Of a stretch of DNA of 47,935 bases, positions 45,775-47,935 are shown one piece after another. Both the position numbers and the translations under genes were made by a program. Source of the DNA: Prosthecobacter sp. (GTDB lineage Bacteria; Verrucomicrobiota; Verrucomicrobiia; Verrucomicrobiales; Verrucomicrobiaceae). The stretch spans positions 1 to 47,935 of the forward strand of contig NZ_JAGRPF010000192.1 of NCBI RefSeq assembly GCF_020439865.1. The letters run 5' to 3'. The first letter of the stretch is position 1; each line of letters begins with the position of its first letter. Under the pieces are notes generated by a model. The model searched no databases. It had not been told where the DNA came from and worked only from the letters and a program-made list of their open reading frames with translations.

Positions 45775-45795
45775 TACTGCGATCTGCCAGGATGT

Positions 45796-45814
45796 GAGGG
45801 AGGCCCCTCCTTTT
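45796..45814 (+). terminator. Candidate intrinsic terminator after the giant gene
   Basis: GAGGG at 45796-45800 pairs with CCCTC at 45805-45809 around a 4-nt loop, and CTTTT follows. The stem is short but GC-rich, and it lies 22 bp after the stop codon. It is plausible but weak. Confidence 0.35.
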
Positions 45815-45868
45815 GCTGTTCCTCCTTTTTACGGCTCGCCCTGATGACCTTCCATGGAGGTTAAAAAG

Positions 45869-45941
45869 TGCTCCCGACCGGACTCGAACCGATAACCAAG
45901 GAATTATGAGTTCCCTGCTCTAACCATTGAGCTACAGGAGC
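45869..45941 (-). tRNA. tRNA with anticodon CAU, probably tRNA-Ile2
   Basis: A 73-nt tRNA without an encoded CCA. The acceptor stem GCTCCTG pairs with CGGGAGC (one G-T pair) and the discriminator is A. The anticodon loop CTCATAA gives CAU. The body TAGCTCAATGGTTAGAGCAG and the arm ending CTTGGT resemble the minor isoleucine tRNA of E. coli more than elongator tRNA-Met. It also has C4-G69 and C5-G68, which are known as TilS (lysidine synthase) identity pairs in E. coli. If modified by TilS it reads AUA. Elongator Met remains possible. Confidence 0.9.
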
Positions 45942-46006
45942 GTGCGCACGGAGGAGGGCGATTATGCATCGCACCGGAGACGCGGCAACCAATGATCTTG
46001 CCGCTT

Positions 46007-47935
46007 CTAGACGCTCCGCTCCGCCTCGATGTCGAAGAGGAAGTCGAAATCCTCCTTTTGCAGCAGGTTGGTGAAGCCGCCTTCACCGAGGACGTTGCTG
46101 ACCATGAGGTTCTTCTTGTGCTGAAGAGTCATGATTTTTTCCTCGATCGTGCTCTTCGTGAGCATGCGGTAGGCCATGACGGGTTGTGTCTGGCCGATGC
46201 GGTGCGCGCGGTCGATGGCTTGGTTTTCCACGGCGGGATTCCACCACGGATCATACAGGATGACATACGATGCGGCGGTGAGGTTGAGACCGCTGCCGCC
46301 TGCCTTGAGCGAGAGCAGGAACACGCTGGCGTTTTCGTCCTCCTGGAAGGCTTTGACGATGCCCGCGCGGTCGGTGCTGGCGCCGGTGAGCCAGTGGTAG
46401 GGAAGCTTCAGTTCCTCGAGCTTCGTGCGGATGATCTTCAGCATTGAGACGAACTGGCTGAAGAGCAGAACCTTGTGGCCTTCGTCATGCAGTTCCTGGA
46501 TGAGTTCGAGCGTCGAGGTGAGCTTGGCGCTCTCTTCATCCTCGGCGGACTTGTCGATGAGGCCGGGATGGCAGCAAATCTGGCGCAGGCGCGTCAAAGC
46601 CTGCAGGATGGCAAAGCGGCGGCGGTTCACCATTTCGAAGCCGGAGCTGTTCAGCACCATGTGCTGCGCACGGGCCAGTTCTTCCTTGTACAGCTCGGCC
46701 TGACGGCCGCTCATTTCGCTGAGCATGTTTTCCTCGCTGCGTGAGGGGAGATCGCGTGCCACCTGGGCTTTCGTGCGGCGTAGAAGGAAGGGGCGCAGGC
46801 GCGCCGCGAGCCGCTCGGAGGCGCGTGGGTCTTTGCGCCGGTCGAAGTGCCGGTGGAAGTAGGCGCGTTCACCGAGAGCGCCGGGAGTGGCGAACGTCAT
46901 CAGACTCCACAGGTCCAGCAGACGGTTTTCCAGCGGCGTGCCGGTCAACACCAAGCGGTTGTCGGCACGGATCTGGCGCGCAGCCTTGGCGGCCTTGGAG
47001 TCGGGGTTTTTGATCTGCTGGCCTTCATCCAGAATCGCTGCGAGCCAGCGAACAGAGGTGAGTTCGCCGTCGAATCCGCGCATCTGCGCGTAGTTCATCA
47101 CCACCACGTCGATCTGCGTCATGACGAGATTGATATCAAACAGGTCGCGGTCATGCAGCACGAGCACGCGCAGATCGGGCGATCCCTTTTTGAATTCGAG
47201 CGCCCAGACGTCGAGCACGGATTTTGGACAGACGACCAGCACGGGCAGGTGCGGGCCGTCGGCTTTTTTCCGCGAGCGCAGCCACAGCACCCAGGTGATG
47301 GCCTGCAATGTTTTGCCGAGACCCATGTCGTCCGCCAGGATGCCGCCAAAGCGGTTCGACGTGAGGTAGGTCAGGAAGTGGAAACCATCGACCTGATAAG
47401 GCCGCAATGTGACCTGCAAAGCTTCAGGCACCGGCGGGCGTGCATCGAGCTTCGCTTCCTCCATGCGTTCGACGATCTTGCCCCAGGCCTTCGGATTGAC
47501 GATCTCCGCCGCGTTCTCCTGCGCGAGCTGCCGCCAGTGCAGGCGGTGGGCCTCGTCACTGTGTTCATTGAGATCAATCCCGAGGCGGTCGAGGATTTCC
47601 TGCTGCTCTTCGCTGAGCTCGAGCTTCACGCGACGCCAGGAACCGTCCGCCAGTCGCACGAAATCGCCTTTGGCAGCGATGAGGCGGCGGATGTCGGCGG
47701 GCTTCAATTCCATGCCTTCGATGTCAAACACGAGGCGCAGGTCCAGCCAGTCAATGCTGCCTCCTTGGGTGGCTTCCAGCCTCACACGTGCGATCAGCGG
47801 ATCAGCGAGGATGCTCTGCAGGCTCTCGTCCGTCTTCAGGCTGACATTATTGGGCATTTGCGATGCCCAGTGATGGAACGTGTCGGGGAAGTCCTTCGCC
47901 ATTCGCACGCGCCAGCCGTCGTTTTCCATGTCCCA
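46007..47935 (-). CDS. SNF2/Swi2-family helicase-like ATPase (5' end outside the window)
   Basis: The C-terminal 642 residues of a protein whose start lies beyond the right edge; the frame is still open there. The ATPase core has motif I LADDMGLGKT (47309-47338), motif II ILDEGQQIKN, motif III LVLTGTPLENRLLDLWSLM, motif IV VLLFSQFVSML, motif V LLSLKAGGSGLNLTAA and motif VI ENQAIDRAHRIGQTQPV. Such bacterial proteins are DNA-dependent ATPases that remodel protein-DNA or RNA polymerase complexes; the actual role of this one is unknown. DEGQ replaces the more usual DEAQ or DEAH in motif II, but the catalytic D and E are kept. About 200 residues before motif I are present, of unassigned type. It converges with the giant gene and lies upstream of the CAU tRNA on the same strand. 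Confidence 0.92.
   Translation of the reverse strand, partial: WDMENDGWRVRMAKDFPDTFHHWASQMPNNVSLKTDESLQSILADPLIARVRLEATQGGSIDWLDLRLVFDIEGMELKPADIRRLIAAKGDFVRLADGSWRRVKLELSEEQQEILDRLGIDLNEHSDEAHRLHWRQLAQENAAEIVNPKAWGKIVERMEEAKLDARPPVPEALQVTLRPYQVDGFHFLTYLTSNRFGGILADDMGLGKTLQAITWVLWLRSRKKADGPHLPVLVVCPKSVLDVWALEFKKGSPDLRVLVLHDRDLFDINLVMTQIDVVVMNYAQMRGFDGELTSVRWLAAILDEGQQIKNPDSKAAKAARQIRADNRLVLTGTPLENRLLDLWSLMTFATPGALGERAYFHRHFDRRKDPRASERLAARLRPFLLRRTKAQVARDLPSRSEENMLSEMSGRQAELYKEELARAQHMVLNSSGFEMVNRRRFAILQALTRLRQICCHPGLIDKSAEDEESAKLTSTLELIQELHDEGHKVLLFSQFVSMLKIIRTKLEELKLPYHWLTGASTDRAGIVKAFQEDENASVFLLSLKAGGSGLNLTAASYVILYDPWWNPAVENQAIDRAHRIGQTQPVMAYRMLTKSTIEEKIMTLQHKKNLMVSNVLGEGGFTNLLQKEDFDFLFDIEAERSV

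Overview
The window looks like a chromosomal segment of a Gram-negative, GC-rich bacterium. The outer-membrane channel and periplasmic adaptor genes imply two membranes. The combination of a giant LEPR-XLL surface protein, a SecA-like ATPase and a PqqD-M50-HlyD fusion suggests the PVC group, most likely Verrucomicrobiota. That placement is inference; no rRNA or other phylogenetic marker is present apart from nucleoside diphosphate kinase.

Layout. Positions 62-1599 are housekeeping: tRNA-Leu(UAA) and ndk on the minus strand, a HAD-family phosphatase on the plus strand, then tRNA-Arg(UCU). From 1850 to 45774 there is one co-directional block of six genes: a TolC-like outer-membrane channel, a small HlyD-like adaptor, a GAF-TM-HlyD fusion, a PqqD-like/M50 zinc protease/HlyD fusion, a shortened SecA-like ATPase, and a single 35.2-kb gene for a protein of about 11,700 residues. 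After it come tRNA-Ile2-type (CAU) and a SNF2/Swi2-type helicase gene on the minus strand, cut by the right edge of the window.

The giant protein starts with a LEPR-XLL element (LEALEPRILLSA), followed by an acidic linker, RTX-like blocks, about 4000 residues of beta-strand repeats, several copies of a dispersed 'VVY...GLTDGQ.YYV' module, about 20 FG-GAP-like repeats, an EF-hand-like calcium region, more beta-solenoid and a classical RTX calcium-binding array close to the C terminus. It looks like a secreted or surface-displayed adhesin or matrix protein.

How the genes may work together. The block has the outer-membrane channel and adaptors of a type I secretion system, but the HlyB-like ABC ATPase is absent from the window. 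In its place are a SecA-like motor and a membrane metalloprotease that carries both a PqqD-like (RiPP-recognition-like) domain and a HlyD arm. The central hypothesis is a dedicated export machine for the giant protein: the N-terminal LEPR-XLL segment is recognised and possibly cleaved by the PqqD-M50-HlyD protein, the SecA-like ATPase drives transport, and the HlyD/TolC parts form the conduit. All of this rests on motifs and gene order; nothing here proves secretion or substrate identity.
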